Source: Aquila chrysaetos chrysaetos (taxonomy: Eukaryota > Chordata > Aves > Accipitriformes > Accipitridae). Taken from it: a stretch of DNA of 64,000 bases. Below the pieces are notes generated by a model, which saw nothing but the letters and a program-made list of their open reading frames with translations, did not search any database and had not been told where the DNA came from. Position numbers and translations under genes: made by a program. Each line of letters begins with the position of its first letter. The stretch's first letter is position 1. Shown one piece after another: positions 62,301-64,000 of this stretch. Location of the stretch: positions 15,154,501 to 15,218,500 of the forward strand of contig NC_044014.1 of assembly GCF_900496995.4 (NCBI RefSeq), in the 5' to 3' direction.

Positions 62301-64000
62301 TCTGCAGTACACTAACTGCTGAAAAGGGCTTTGAAGAAAGAAGTATTGTCATCCTGGATTCACGTCTAGACAAGATTTCTCCTCTTAGAAGCAGCCCAAT
62401 CAAAATGGCCCAAGAGCATTAAGGCCTGTGCTCATAGATCAGGCTGCCATCCCCACCTGCAATCAGCAAAACCACCTTCATGCTGGTGAGTGAGTCTTTG
62501 CTCCTGTGGAGAAGGATGAGAATAAATCCAATCCCATCTCAGCTTTCCTCATTCACAATATTTCAGGTTTCCAGTTCTTGTAGCATGCCTGCTCCTGCAC
62601 AGTATGATATCCCATTACATTAACACACACACGTTATATGTGCATGATATTAAAGGTGACATTCCCAGCAAATAAACATGACAGACTGCCATTGCTCTAG
62701 GCACCTAATTTAATTTCCTCTGGGATTTAAACCTTAGAAGCTCAAATTAAACAAATAGGCCCCGTTCACTTTATATTTCAGACCTGAATCTAGAGTTTTC
62801 CTCCGATGCTGTTAACTGATCTTATCAACAGGACACTGCACAGAGATCACAATGATGAAGCAGCTTATTCCCTTCCCAAACGAAAACAGAGCCCCGCCGT
62901 CGTGCTGCAGCCATGGGAAAAGCTGACGCACTCTGGAGGGCAAATGAAGCCATCCCATGTGCACTGAACAGGCCTTTTCTCCCATGAAATCTCTTGGCCG
63001 GTGCTGAGGAAGCAAAGGAGCTCTCCCGAGCGGCAGCAGGCATCCCGGGTGCCACAGCAGCCGGGTGCTCAGAGTGCTGTGTTTTCACAGCTCTGTGCAA
63101 ACATTCCCGCCAGCCCAGCCTGCCGAAGCTGGTTACAGGGTGTAGCTCAGCCTTTGTAATGGCTGTTTGCAGTATGAACAGGGAACGGCCTCACCAGCCA
63201 GCTGTGGGTATCTGAAAAATCTCCTTCGGTGCTGCATGGTCCTGCTCGCACCAGGATCTCCCTGACCTGACCCAGAGAGGCCCAGACATGTGCTATCCCA
63301 TTGCTAGCACATCTAGATTCCATTTTCTGTGTGCTTTGCAGCTGTTAGTCATGCTGCAGATGCTTGGAAGACGATGACTAGCTAAAAGATAAGTCCCTGT
63401 TTTCTATCACAGGTACCTACCACACAACTGAGGTCCGAAGGCATCATCGCTTCACTAAGAGCTGCATGTGTCCAGACATGTTACAAAATACCAGGCTAGC
63501 CTGTCTTACTCAGGTGGATGTATTCAGGGAACACATGGGCTGTGTGCATGATGTCTCCCTCTCGTGGCAAGTCTCACCTGAGCTTGCTGAAACCTACTTC
63601 TTACCTCCAGGGCTTACCTACGGGTCAACTGAAGGAGCTTGTGTTGAAGCTTTCATACCTGCAGATAGTTGAGAAACCTGTATCGTGACTCGTTACAGGT
63701 GCGCGGCTGCAAGTGTATGAAAACAGGCAAGATCTAAAAAGGCACACAAGGTCATGGGGCTCCAGACGAGTTCGGCTGACTTTGAAAGCAAACAGTGCTT
63801 AGTAAAACTTTAGTAAGACTTTATAGGCAGCATATAGGTACCACCTCACAATTAACACCCCATCTCTCAGTATAGGGTTCAACCCTAGCATGAGGGCTTG
63901 AAATTCTCAGCTCAGGAAAGGCTGGCTGGGGCCAGAGGTCACACCAATGTTGAAAGCCTGGCACAGCTGGCAAGTCTTTGATCAAGGAAGACCCTCAGAA
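59303..64000 (-). other. SUFU: SUFU intron 10 (partial)
   Basis: At least 4.7 kb of intron upstream of exon 11. No stretch matches the expected exon 10 peptide (around GDMAITFVSTGVEGAF), so its 5' end lies outside the window. It holds one exon-like segment at 63659-63733 and otherwise no clear gene or repeat. Confidence 0.8.
63659..63733 (-). other. SUFU: Exon-like segment in SUFU intron 10 (candidate cassette exon)
   Basis: On the minus strand a pyrimidine-rich CCTTGTGTGCCTTTTTAG precedes 75 nt with no stop, followed by CTGCAG|GTATGA. Both ends are phase 0, the same as the exon 10/11 junction, so inclusion would insert 25 residues (starting ILPVFIHLQPRT, ending RYRFLNYLQ) without shifting frame. 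A CATGACC branch-point-like word lies about 20 nt upstream of the acceptor. The peptide is not part of the SUFU form I know. It could be an alternative exon or a chance match, since short frames between AG and GT are common. Confidence 0.3.

Noticed and set aside
62825..63100. Minus-strand frame containing FPWLQ, considered as SUFU exon 10 (which should end GPWLQ)
   Set aside because: Residues before it do not match SUFU at all and no GT donor follows the Gln codon; coincidental match.

Overview
The window is vertebrate nuclear DNA: introns with GT/AG borders, CpG islands, long UTRs and no prokaryotic gene structure. The recognisable genes are TRIM8 and the 3' end of SUFU, both on the minus strand and in the order known from amniote chromosomes (SUFU upstream of TRIM8). 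High GC, homopolymer G runs, a decayed CR1 LINE 3' tail, MIR-like core-SINE remnants and the absence of any mammalian Alu/B1/L1 sequence point to a sauropsid, most likely a bird. A crocodilian or turtle is not excluded. The species call is inference.

Layout, left to right. 1-6679: intergenic sequence beyond the TRIM8 3' end, GC-rich with AT-rich islands and no convincing gene. ARL3 would be the expected next neighbour, but none of it is seen. 6680-35637: TRIM8 from polyA site to start codon, with six coding exons that join to an exact 551-codon reading frame. Exons 2-6 are packed into 7.6-11.3 kb; a 23.7 kb first intron separates them from exon 1, which encodes the RING and B-boxes. 35638-36700: TRIM8 5' leader, with a probable short spliced 5'UTR intron. 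36700-37860: dense CpG island and presumed promoter. 37861-48895: SUFU-TRIM8 intergenic spacer with a CR1 fragment and AT-rich islands. 48896-55922: probable long SUFU 3'UTR. 55923-56012 and 59234-59302: the last two SUFU coding exons, giving residues 433-484 of the protein. 59303-64000: part of SUFU intron 10, which holds an in-frame, well-bordered 75-nt exon-like segment.

TRIM8 is a RING E3 ubiquitin ligase acting in cytokine/NF-kB and p53 signalling. SUFU is the cytosolic inhibitor of GLI factors in Hedgehog signalling. They are neighbours by conserved synteny, and nothing here shows a functional link. No mobile-element gene, CRISPR array, tRNA, rRNA or virus is seen. The observations most worth checking are the candidate SUFU cassette exon, the TRIM8 5'UTR intron, the very long SUFU 3'UTR, the paired ZNF143-like motifs in TRIM8 intron 1, and several AT-rich islands that look like candidate regulatory elements.
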